Shown here: in pieces, positions 1 through 5,062 of the stretch | Position numbering within the stretch: the first letter of the stretch is position 1 | Layout: each line of letters starts with the position of its first letter | NCBI RefSeq assembly: GCF_002835825.1 | Contig: NZ_PIZH01000157.1 | Coordinates: 1-5,062, forward strand | Reading direction: 5' to 3' | From: Methanoregula sp. | GTDB taxonomy: Archaea > Halobacteriota > Methanomicrobia > Methanomicrobiales > Methanospirillaceae | DNA length: 5,062 nt | Translations under genes and position numbers: made by a program | The notes under the pieces: generated by a model | What the model saw: only the letters and a program-made list of their open reading frames with translations | Databases searched by the model: none | Told to the model about the DNA's origin: nothing

Positions 1-616
1 GGGTGATGAGGCCGTTCTGCGACATGAGCACGACAAGCCCCGTGGTGACCGAACTCGACTGGAAGATGTTGGTGACAAGGAAGCCGAACGCAATCTGCAA
101 AAAGACCGTATCCATCATCCCCATCAGTTCCAGGAGCTGGGGATCGGTACGGTACGGGGCCATCACATTGGAGATGAGGGTCAGGGAGAAGAATACGAGA
201 CCGAAGTAGAAGATCGGCCGGCCGAAGATCCGGTATTTCCCCGGCACCAGCCCGATGACAAAGCCGATGAGAATAAAGATGGGGGCAAATGCCGTGAAGT
301 TTAAGGCAACCAGCTGCGAGGTGAGGGTTGTACCAAGGTTCGAGCCGAAGATAACCCCCAGCGATGCGGCAAACGAGATGATGCCTGCGTTGACGAGCCC
401 GACGGTGATGATGGTGGTGGCATGGCTGGACTGGACAATGGCCGTGACAATGCCACCGACAGCGGTGCCCCGTAAGGGAGTCTTGGTCAGGTTCTGGATG
501 AGGTCCTGGAGTTTGTCCTTTGCAGCAATCTGCACCTCGCGGGAGAACTGCTCGATGCCGTACAGGAAGAGGATGATACCGGGGATGATGGCAAAGAGGA
601 GTTCCCACGAGACCAT
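1..616 (-). CDS. Na/Pi-cotransporter (NptA-like) family membrane protein, N-terminal part, cut by the window edge
   Basis: Translating the minus strand from the ATG at 616-614 gives 205 residues with no stop before the left edge. The protein is strongly hydrophobic. It carries the two inverted-repeat hallmarks of the Na_Pi_cotrans family: a first QSS at residues 62-64 followed by GSNLGTT at 91-97 (family form GANIGTT), and a second QSS at 186-188 followed by a Ser/Thr-rich stretch. Helices are apparent at about 5-20, 52-80, 82-96, 107-124, 135-151 and 172-198. Known members move phosphate with sodium across the cytoplasmic membrane; bacterial forms often end in a PhoU-like domain, which would lie outside this window. 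The frame is open upstream to a stop at 665-667, but 616 is the first ATG and fits the short N-terminus of relatives. The ribosome site is weak (GGGGG 10 nt upstream). The first QSS is followed by His instead of the more usual Ser. The family is confident, but the transported ion is inferred. Confidence 0.88.
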   Translation of the reverse strand, partial: MVSWELLFAIIPGIILFLYGIEQFSREVQIAAKDKLQDLIQNLTKTPLRGTAVGGIVTAIVQSSHATTIITVGLVNAGIISFAASLGVIFGSNLGTTLTSQLVALNFTAFAPIFILIGFVIGLVPGKYRIFGRPIFYFGLVFFSLTLISNVMAPYRTDPQLLELMGMMDTVFLQIAFGFLVTNIFQSSSVTTGLVVLMSQNGLIT

Positions 617-661
617 GACCTGGATTCCCCCGGCGCAGATGCCGTACAGATGATCCGGCCC

Positions 662-682
662 TGATTATGAAAAGGGTTTTGG
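662..682 (-). promoter_or_regulatory. possible archaeal promoter (A-rich BRE plus TATA-like) for the Na/Pi-cotransporter gene
   Basis: On the minus strand this stretch reads CCAAAACCCTTTTCATAATC. An A/C-rich BRE-like segment sits next to an AT-rich TATA-like segment, which stands out in otherwise GC-rich DNA. Transcription about 25 nt downstream would begin near 640, leaving a leader of about 25 nt before the ATG at 616. The box is not a good TATA consensus, and read-through from purC is an equally simple explanation. Confidence 0.28.
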
Positions 683-689
683 AACAGGG

Positions 690-725
690 CAGGAGATCTT
701 GGCTGGATCCTCCCATAATCTCCTG
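690..725 (-). terminator. inverted repeat after purC, possible transcript end or processing hairpin
   Basis: CAGGAGAT at 690-697 and ATCTCCTG at 718-725 are perfect 8-bp inverted repeats around a 20-nt loop, starting 10 nt downstream of the purC stop. On the minus-strand transcript the stem is followed about 16 nt later by TTTT (670-673), part of an AAAACCCTTTT stretch. The position suits a 3' end or a processing hairpin for the pycB-purC transcript. The stem is only half GC, the loop is large and the T tract is short and distant, so termination is tentative. Confidence 0.3.
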
Positions 726-735
726 TACAGCATGT

Positions 736-1455
736 TCACGGGTAATTACCCCCCGAAGAGATCCGGTGGAGGACCCTTGCATAGACCTCCATGACATCCC
801 CCCGGTCGAACCGGTATACGTCCTTGTCGAGCGACTCTTTTGTCTTTTTATCCCACAAACGCATCGAGTCCATGCTTATCTCGTCCCCGAGATAGATCGT
901 CTTTCCGGCCTTACCGAACTCGAGTTTGAAGTCCACAAGAGTGATGCCCTGCCCTGCAAGGAATGCAGAGAGATGACGGTTGACCAGAAGCGCAGTCTCT
1001 TTTATGGTTTCGAGTTCCCGGGGAGTAGCTATGCCAAGCGCCGCAATGATCTCGTCATTGATCATGGGATCATGGCGGGAATCGTCCTTGTAATCGAGAA
1101 CAACCAGTGGCGGGTGGAGCTTCTGCCCTTCTTTGAACGGGTAGTTGCGGACGAGCGAGCCTGCTGCATAATTCCTGACGATCACCTCAAGGGGGATCAT
1201 GCTGAGCCTGCGTACCTCCATCCGGGTATCATCCAGCATCCCGATAAAATGGGTTTTGATGCCCTGTTTTTCCAGGAGCTGGAAGAAGAAGGAGGAAACG
1301 GCTGCATTACAGCTGCCCTTGCCTTTCAGCGTATCCTTTTTCCCCCCATCGAATGCAGTGATATCATCACGGAATTCTACGATCAGTCGTCCAATGTCAT
1401 CTGTTTCGAATACCGACTTAACCTTGCCGGATTGCAGGAGTTTTGTCTGTTTCAG
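736..1455 (-). CDS. purC: phosphoribosylaminoimidazole-succinocarboxamide synthase (SAICAR synthetase), CTG start
   Basis: PurC joins CAIR and aspartate using ATP to give SAICAR, in de novo purine synthesis in the cytoplasm. From the proposed start the protein has 239 residues, the usual length for the family. Visible motifs are FDGGKKD at 35-41 (ATP-binding N-terminal region), the signature VRNYAAGS at 93-100, the second signature LVDFKLEFG at 173-181, and DEISMDSMRLWD at 191-202, where most relatives have Pro rather than Met after DEIS. The start is decided by GGGAGG at 1468-1463, followed after exactly 7 nt by CTG at 1455-1453. This gives KQTKLL, matching the family N-terminus. No ATG, GTG or TTG lies at a suitable place: the nearest upstream ATG in frame (1614) is deep inside rbcL, and a TTG near 1500 has no ribosome site. 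The gene begins 31 nt after the rbcL stop, so it is probably co-transcribed. Function is very secure; the CTG start is inferred. Confidence 0.96.
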   Translation of the reverse strand: MKQTKLLQSGKVKSVFETDDIGRLIVEFRDDITAFDGGKKDTLKGKGSCNAAVSSFFFQLLEKQGIKTHFIGMLDDTRMEVRRLSMIPLEVIVRNYAAGSLVRNYPFKEGQKLHPPLVVLDYKDDSRHDPMINDEIIAALGIATPRELETIKETALLVNRHLSAFLAGQGITLVDFKLEFGKAGKTIYLGDEISMDSMRLWDKKTKESLDKDVYRFDRGDVMEVYARVLHRISSGGNYP

Positions 1456-1462
1456 GATAATT

Positions 1463-1468
1463 CCTCCC
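1463..1468 (-). promoter_or_regulatory. ribosome binding site of purC that fixes its CTG start
   Basis: GGGAGG on the minus strand lies 7 nt before CTG at 1455-1453. The rbcL gene has the same GGAGG-to-start distance of 7 nt, which supports reading the CTG as the initiation codon. Confidence 0.7.
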
Positions 1469-1486
1469 TTTACAGGTTTTTCTCGT

Positions 1487-2779
1487 TCAGGTATGGTCTT
1501 CAACAATGCCCCATGTCTTAAGGGCCTGCTGGAGTTCTTTGCTCTTGTACTCGCGGGGGGGCACACCTTCAACGACAGCGTTGAGCATGTCGCGTGCGGC
1601 TTTCGCACCGGCAATGGTCCCTTTGGGATGTCCGTGGATCCCCCCGCCCATCTGGATGATCACGTCATTGCCGAACCCCCGGACAACGTACGGAAGGTGT
1701 CCCGGGTGAAGGCCCCCGGATGCAACGGGGAAGACAGGTTTTGTCCCGTACCATTTCTGTCCAACGGCGAATTCGTCGCTGGCGACATCATCCAGGACCA
1801 GCGCGTCCCTGCTGCGGAGCACGGACTGCGGGCCGGCATCGACCATCTTGCCGACCATGGATCCGATATGCAGCTGGTCGAGCCCGCACAGGCGGAGGAA
1901 CTTCGATAGGACCAGCATCGAGATCCCGTGCTTCTCGTTCCGCGTGTAGGCCGCGTGCATTGCCCGGTGGGCATGCAGCACCAGGCCGAGATCCTCGTTG
2001 TGCTCCCGCAGGCTCTGGAGCGCCGGCCATCCCGCGATGCAGACATCGATCATGATGTACTCTCCGCCCAGCTTGTGCACGTATTCAGCCCTCCTGATGA
2101 TCTCTTCGGTTGTTGCAGCGGTGATGTTGGCCATGTACATCTTGCGCTCCCCGGTCTTTCGTTCGGCCCGGTCGCGTTTTTTCAGGGTCTCCTTCACGCG
2201 TTTATCGAAGGGATTGAAGGCCTGTCCGGTGAGGTTCTCATCATCTTTGACAATGTCCACTCCCCCAACCCAGGCATCGTACGCAACCTGTGCATGGTCT
2301 TTGGTGTTCAGTCCCATCTTGGGTTTGACGATCGTACCGATCAGGGGACGCTTGGGGACTTCTACCAGTTTCCGGATCCCTTTGATCCCAACGGCCGGCC
2401 CATAGTGTGCATTGACAATCTCCTTTGGCAGCCGGACATCCATCAGCCGGAGGTTGTTTACGCTTTTCATGCCAAATATATTGCCGGCAATGGATGCGAG
2501 GATACAGGAAATGTCGTACGGATCGTACGCCTCCACCGGATAGGCTGTGTCGACAATCCCGGTCTTCTCATCGATGCTGTAAACCTTCGCCGCAAGCCGT
2601 TGCGTGTACTTTTTCGCAGTTGTTATGGAAGTCCACGTGCCGATAGAGCTTTCTGTCACGGTATTCGCTGCTGCATCCTCAAGGGTCATTCCTTCTGCCG
2701 GCTCGATGTACCACCGGCAGATAACATCGGACTTTTTGGGTTGGTACCCGATCTTCAGGTATAACGATTCGTCTTTCAT
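1487..2779 (-). CDS. rbcL: ribulose-1,5-bisphosphate carboxylase, archaeal form III large subunit
   Basis: This 430-residue protein has the two RuBisCO domains: an N-terminal domain at about 1-130 and a C-terminal barrel at about 140-425. Active-site residues, in spinach numbering in brackets, are present: E43 (E60), T48-W49 (T65-W66), N100 (N123), K152 and K154 (K175, K177), K178 with D180 and E181 (carbamylated K201, D203, E204), H271, R272 and H275 (H294, R295, H298), H304 (H327), K311 in loop 6 (K334), S354 (S379) and G378-G380 (G403-G404 region). It should therefore be a true carboxylase, not a RuBisCO-like protein. The length, the short N-terminus and the absence of a small-subunit gene fit form III. 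In Methanomicrobiales this enzyme is known to serve the reductive hexulose-phosphate pathway with phosphoribulokinase; other archaea use form III in AMP salvage. Neither partner set is in the window. The start ATG overlaps the stop of the small upstream ORF (ATGA) and follows GGAGG by 7 nt. Confidence 0.97.
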   Translation of the reverse strand: MKDESLYLKIGYQPKKSDVICRWYIEPAEGMTLEDAAANTVTESSIGTWTSITTAKKYTQRLAAKVYSIDEKTGIVDTAYPVEAYDPYDISCILASIAGNIFGMKSVNNLRLMDVRLPKEIVNAHYGPAVGIKGIRKLVEVPKRPLIGTIVKPKMGLNTKDHAQVAYDAWVGGVDIVKDDENLTGQAFNPFDKRVKETLKKRDRAERKTGERKMYMANITAATTEEIIRRAEYVHKLGGEYIMIDVCIAGWPALQSLREHNEDLGLVLHAHRAMHAAYTRNEKHGISMLVLSKFLRLCGLDQLHIGSMVGKMVDAGPQSVLRSRDALVLDDVASDEFAVGQKWYGTKPVFPVASGGLHPGHLPYVVRGFGNDVIIQMGGGIHGHPKGTIAGAKAARDMLNAVVEGVPPREYKSKELQQALKTWGIVEDHT

Positions 2780-3012
2780 GAATAATCCTCCTCATTTACG
2801 CCGACAACAACAGCGTGTTCATAGCAGGCAGGGATCCCGTCGGCAGGGGTCTGGTCACAGGATTCACCTGATACCGGGTGCCACGGTCTTTCCGCCCGGT
2901 CCTGACAATCCCCACCTATGCTCTGCAACATTTTCCAGTGTAATTCAATCCGCTTTGCCTGCATCGCCACATCGTCTTTTCCTTTCATGATGTATCCGGT
3001 TATCCCGTTCAT
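2776..3012 (-). CDS. uncharacterised 78-residue protein between pycB and rbcL
   Basis: I do not recognise this protein. It fills the whole space between pycB and rbcL. Its ATG overlaps the pycB stop (ATGA at 3012-3009) and its TGA overlaps the rbcL ATG (ATGA at 2779-2776), which is the main argument that it is translated. A GGTGG-like site lies 4 nt before the start; M9 is a possible later start. Residues 9-31 (MKGKDDV to MLQS) look like a charged amphipathic helix. The second half is less structured in appearance, rich in Pro, Asp and Gly, and has Cys at 36, 52 and 63 and His at 25, 45 and 66. There is no signal peptide or membrane segment, so it is probably cytoplasmic. Third-position GC looks lower than in the neighbours. 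It might be a small partner of one of the carboxylases, or a poorly conserved spacer ORF; no function is claimed. Confidence 0.6.
   Translation of the reverse strand: MNGITGYIMKGKDDVAMQAKRIELHWKMLQSIGGDCQDRAERPWHPVSGESCDQTPADGIPACYEHAVVVGVNEEDYS
2787..2793 (-). promoter_or_regulatory. strong ribosome binding site of rbcL inside the end of the upstream small ORF
   Basis: GAGGAGG on the minus strand lies 7 nt before the rbcL ATG (2779-2777) and forms two glutamate codons of the 78-residue ORF. Together with the ATGA overlap it suggests translational coupling, while also allowing strong independent initiation on rbcL. Confidence 0.8.
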
Positions 3013-4748
3013 TGTACCACCATGAGTACATCCCCGTTCCTGACCGTGTCACCTGTATCCACGAAGATCTCGGCAACCCGCCCGTCCGCCGGGCTGTGGA
3101 CCGGGTTCTCCATTTTCATAGCTTCAAGCACGAGCAGGGTATCGCCTTTCTTTACCAGGGCATTCCGGCTGACCAGGATCTTGAGAACCATCCCCTGCAT
3201 GTTGCTCCGTACGCCTCCCGCCACCTCCCCGGCCGGGATCTTCCCGGGCGATATTTCCTGAACGGCAACCTTGTTCCCGCCCAGGGATACGATCCGGACA
3301 GAGAATACCTCGCCATCCACCTCAACTTCCATCTGATCGGGAATTCCTCCCGGTGAGGGTTGCGGGGATTGTTTTTTTGGCAGGTCTTCGGCTTTTTTTT
3401 CGCCTTTCAGGAATGCGGGGGCGATGGCCGGATAGAGGATATACGTGAGCACATCCTCCTCTTTCCTGACCAGCCCGGCAGTTACCGCTTCGCTCTTCAT
3501 TTTCTCGTACGCGGGTTCGAGCAGATCGGCCGGGCGGACGGTGACGACCGGGTCATTCCCGATTACCAGCTTTCTGACCCCGTCATTCACCGGTGCCGGG
3601 GATTTCCCGTACATCCCGTGAACATAGTCCCTTACTTCCTGGGTGACGGTCCGGTACCGCTCACCGCCCGCGAGGACATTCAGCACTGCCTGTGTCCCGA
3701 CGATCTGGCTTGTCGGGGTCACGAGCGGCGGATACCCAAGATCTTCCCGTACCCGCGGGATCTCGGCAAATACCTCTTCCAGCCGGTTAAGTGCGTCCTG
3801 TTCCTGCAACTGGGATACGAGATTGGAGATCATCCCCCCGGGGAGCTGGTAGATGAGGACATCGCTGTCAACCCGTTCGGAGATAGGGCTGATGAGGCCG
3901 GCATACTTCTCCCGGATCTGCATGCAGGTATTCCTGACGGTCCGGAGCTGTAGCAAATCGATCCCGGTGTCCCGGGGAGTGTCCCTGAGCGCGGCTACCA
4001 CGCTCTCGGTTGGCGGGTGGGAGGTCCCCATCGAGAGCGGGGACATAGCTGTATCGAGAATGTCGACCCCGGCATCGATTGCCGCCTGGAAACTCATCGG
4101 GGCGATACCGCTCGTGCAGTGGCTGTGGAGGCAGACCCTGACATCAACCGCTTTTTTGATGCCATGAATAAGATCCTGCGCATCATGAGGCATGATCAGG
4201 CCGGCCATATCCTTGATGCAGAGAGAATCGCACTCATGGGTGTAGAGCTCCTCAGCCATCTCGATGAATGATTCCGTGGTATGGACCGGGCTCGTCGTGT
4301 ATGACAGGGTGCCCTGGAGGTGTGCCCCGACGTTTTTCACCTGCTGCATGGACCGCGTCATGTTACGAATATCGTTCAGGGCATCAAAGACCCGGAAAAT
4401 TTCAACACCGTTCTTATGGGCCGCTGTGATAAAGCGGTCAACCACATCATCCGGATAATGGCGGTACCCCACCAGGTTCTGCCCCCGCAGGAGCATCTGG
4501 ATCGGTGTACGGGTCAGTTCCTTCTTCAGGATCCGGAGGCGTTCCCACGGGTCATCGTTCAGGAACCGGATGCAGGTGTCGAAGGTTGCGCCGCCCCAGG
4601 CTTCGACCGAGAAAAACCCGCAGGTATCAAGGCCCCGGGCAAGCGGGATCATGTCCTCGGTACGAAGCCTGGTTGCCATGAGCGACTGGTGGGCATCGCG
4701 GAGTGTCGTGTCCGTGATGCGGACCTTCTGAGTATCCTTAACGTTCAT
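3009..4748 (-). CDS. pycB: pyruvate carboxylase subunit B (carboxyltransferase plus biotin carrier)
   Basis: This 579-residue subunit moves carboxyl from biotin to pyruvate, giving oxaloacetate. Residues about 8-270 form the carboxyltransferase barrel: TLRDAHQ at 15-21 with metal ligand D18, FRVFDALND at 118-126, IKDMAGL at 178-184 with the probably carbamylated K179, and LHSHCTSG at 207-214 with ligands H208 and H210. The conserved PYC/OADA domain follows at about 285-455, with PGGMISNL at 303-310 and PTSQIVGTQAV at 345-355. A Pro/Lys linker at about 455-470 leads to the biotinyl domain with AMKMEN at 543-548; K545 is the biotinylated lysine. Methanogens split pyruvate carboxylase into PycA and PycB, and this length fits PycB. 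The homologous oxaloacetate decarboxylase alpha subunit is the main alternative, but no beta or gamma subunit genes are seen. I chose the ATG at 4748 because GAAGGT lies 6 nt upstream and the N-terminus matches the family. An upstream in-frame ATG at 4880 would add 44 unlikely residues. PycA is not in the window. Confidence 0.94.
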   Translation of the reverse strand: MNVKDTQKVRITDTTLRDAHQSLMATRLRTEDMIPLARGLDTCGFFSVEAWGGATFDTCIRFLNDDPWERLRILKKELTRTPIQMLLRGQNLVGYRHYPDDVVDRFITAAHKNGVEIFRVFDALNDIRNMTRSMQQVKNVGAHLQGTLSYTTSPVHTTESFIEMAEELYTHECDSLCIKDMAGLIMPHDAQDLIHGIKKAVDVRVCLHSHCTSGIAPMSFQAAIDAGVDILDTAMSPLSMGTSHPPTESVVAALRDTPRDTGIDLLQLRTVRNTCMQIREKYAGLISPISERVDSDVLIYQLPGGMISNLVSQLQEQDALNRLEEVFAEIPRVREDLGYPPLVTPTSQIVGTQAVLNVLAGGERYRTVTQEVRDYVHGMYGKSPAPVNDGVRKLVIGNDPVVTVRPADLLEPAYEKMKSEAVTAGLVRKEEDVLTYILYPAIAPAFLKGEKKAEDLPKKQSPQPSPGGIPDQMEVEVDGEVFSVRIVSLGGNKVAVQEISPGKIPAGEVAGGVRSNMQGMVLKILVSRNALVKKGDTLLVLEAMKMENPVHSPADGRVAEIFVDTGDTVRNGDVLMVVQ

Positions 4749-4754
4749 CAGTAT

Positions 4755-4760
4755 ACCTTC
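4755..4760 (-). promoter_or_regulatory. ribosome binding site supporting the pycB start at 4748
   Basis: GAAGGT on the minus strand ends 6 nt before the ATG at 4748-4746. Its AGG core is 7 nt from the start codon, the same spacing as in rbcL and purC. The upstream candidate ATG at 4880 has only GGGA directly next to it. Confidence 0.6.
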
Positions 4761-4894
4761 ACTTTCTTCCTGTGCCGATGTTCGGCCTGCCGGTCTCCTG
4801 CCGGAAGTCCGGATCACCGGCGATCCGATTTCCTTCATCTTCAGTGATTTCTCCCTGGAGGTTTCCTGAATACTTGTCATTCCCGGGTAAATCT

Positions 4895-4904
4895 GTTATA
4901 CCGG
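4895..4904 (-). promoter_or_regulatory. TATA-like box upstream of pycB (proximal)
   Basis: The minus strand reads CCGGTATAAC, with a TATAA core at 4900-4896. A start about 25 nt downstream would lie near 4873. That is inside the putative extension, so a transcript from this box would lack the ATG at 4880 and would have to use the ATG at 4748. The call rests on the core sequence and position only. Confidence 0.35.
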
Positions 4905-4938
4905 GGACCACGGCGATCGCGAGATTTTTGTCATCATG

Positions 4939-4948
4939 CTTATAACGG
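4939..4948 (-). promoter_or_regulatory. TATA-like box upstream of pycB (distal), overlapping the upstream stop codon
   Basis: The minus strand reads CCGTTATAAG, and its TAA is also the stop codon of the upstream partial ORF. A transcript would start near 4917, leaving a leader of about 170 nt to the ATG at 4748. The TTATAA core is palindromic, so it could also serve a plus-strand transcript. Confidence 0.35.
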
Positions 4949-5062
4949 TTGCACCTGTTCCATCTCTTTGCCGATGAACGATCGGTGGACCTCGTGCTCC
5001 TCCGGTTCCGCGTTCCGGTTCCTGACTCCGATCATTGCCCCGAACCCCCTGACGGAGCAAAG
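4940..5062 (-). CDS. C-terminal 40 residues of an unrecognised protein, cut by the window edge
   Basis: One minus-strand frame is open from the window edge to the TAA at 4942-4940. It reads as a natural-looking C-terminus: RGFGAMIGVRNRN, then an acidic EPEEHEVH stretch, then the ending GKEMEQVQPL. Codon third positions are mostly G or C, as in the neighbours. I cannot assign a family from 40 residues; an upstream metabolic gene in the same orientation as pycB is plausible, but identity with pycA cannot be shown. A competing reading is a plus-strand ORF starting at ATG 4974 and open to the edge (29 residues, Ser-rich), which looks less like a protein and has no ribosome site. Confidence 0.45.
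   Translation of the reverse strand, partial: LCSVRGFGAMIGVRNRNAEPEEHEVHRSFIGKEMEQVQPL

Larger units (their letters stand above)
4749..4939 (-). other. leader region of pycB, no recognised gene
   Basis: These 191 nt separate the upstream partial gene from the preferred pycB start. Part of the region (4880-4749) stays open in the pycB frame and would encode a Ser/Arg/Glu-rich extension with no family resemblance. A small hairpin is possible at 4810-4827 (CGGATC, 6-nt loop, GATCCG). I do not recognise a riboswitch. The stretch may be a long untranslated leader or, less likely, an N-terminal extension of PycB. Confidence 0.45.

Noticed and set aside
3..653. Two plus-strand open frames (3-209 and 255-653), Met-rich
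   Set aside because: They are shadows of the minus-strand Na/Pi-cotransporter gene, which has paired QSS motifs and GSNLGTT.
667..1521. Plus-strand open frame of 284 codons opposite purC
   Set aside because: It is the antisense shadow of purC, whose protein has all family signatures. The plus-strand translation resembles no family and has no ribosome site.
1928..2764. Plus-strand open frame of 278 codons opposite rbcL
   Set aside because: It lies wholly antisense to rbcL, in GC-rich DNA where such frames arise from codon bias. It shows no recognisable motif.
3360..3953. Plus-strand open frame of 197 codons opposite pycB
   Set aside because: It is antisense to the conserved middle of PycB and explained by codon bias on the coding strand.
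3009..4748. pycB read as oxaloacetate decarboxylase alpha subunit (OadA)
   Set aside because: The domain order is the same, so sequence alone cannot fully separate them. No beta or gamma membrane subunit gene is present, and the archaeal metabolic setting fits split pyruvate carboxylase better.
4913..4920. GCGATCGC palindrome followed on the plus strand by a T run, resembling a terminator
   Set aside because: The palindrome has no room for a loop and there is no plus-strand gene ending here. An 8-bp palindrome of this kind is expected by chance in GC-rich DNA.
1..5062. Defence island, CRISPR array, insertion sequence or attachment site
   Set aside because: No regularly spaced repeats, transposase motifs, terminal inverted repeats or tRNA fragments were seen; the window is compact housekeeping gene sequence.

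Overview
The window looks like chromosomal DNA of a methanogenic archaeon, most likely of the Methanomicrobiales. This is inferred from three things: an archaeal (form III) RuBisCO, a separate methanogen-type pyruvate carboxylase B subunit, and moderately GC-rich coding sequence with strong GGAGG ribosome binding sites. No rRNA, tRNA, mobile element or CRISPR array is visible, and the species cannot be named from this sequence alone.

Every convincing gene is on the minus strand, so the biological reading order runs from high to low coordinates. At the right edge (4940-5062) is the C-terminal tail of an unrecognised protein. Next comes pycB (4748-3009), preceded by a leader with two TATA-like boxes. 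Its stop codon overlaps the start of a 78-residue uncharacterised ORF (3012-2776) in an ATGA junction. A second ATGA junction leads into the form III RuBisCO gene rbcL (2779-1487). After 31 nt comes purC (1455-736), which appears to start at a rare CTG codon. A 119-nt gap with an inverted repeat then leads to the N-terminal 205 residues of a Na/Pi-cotransporter (NptA-like) family protein, cut by the left edge.

The block pycB - orf78 - rbcL - purC is so tightly packed that it is probably one transcript. It joins two carboxylating enzymes. PycB, with an unseen PycA, makes oxaloacetate from pyruvate and bicarbonate. RuBisCO carboxylates ribulose-1,5-bisphosphate, in either the reductive hexulose-phosphate pathway or AMP-derived ribose salvage. 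PurC spends aspartate, a product of oxaloacetate, on purine synthesis. The inferred theme is balance between carbon fixation, C4 supply and nucleotide/ribose-phosphate metabolism. The most novel element is the small ORF locked between the two carboxylases. No dramatic new system such as a defence island is evident.
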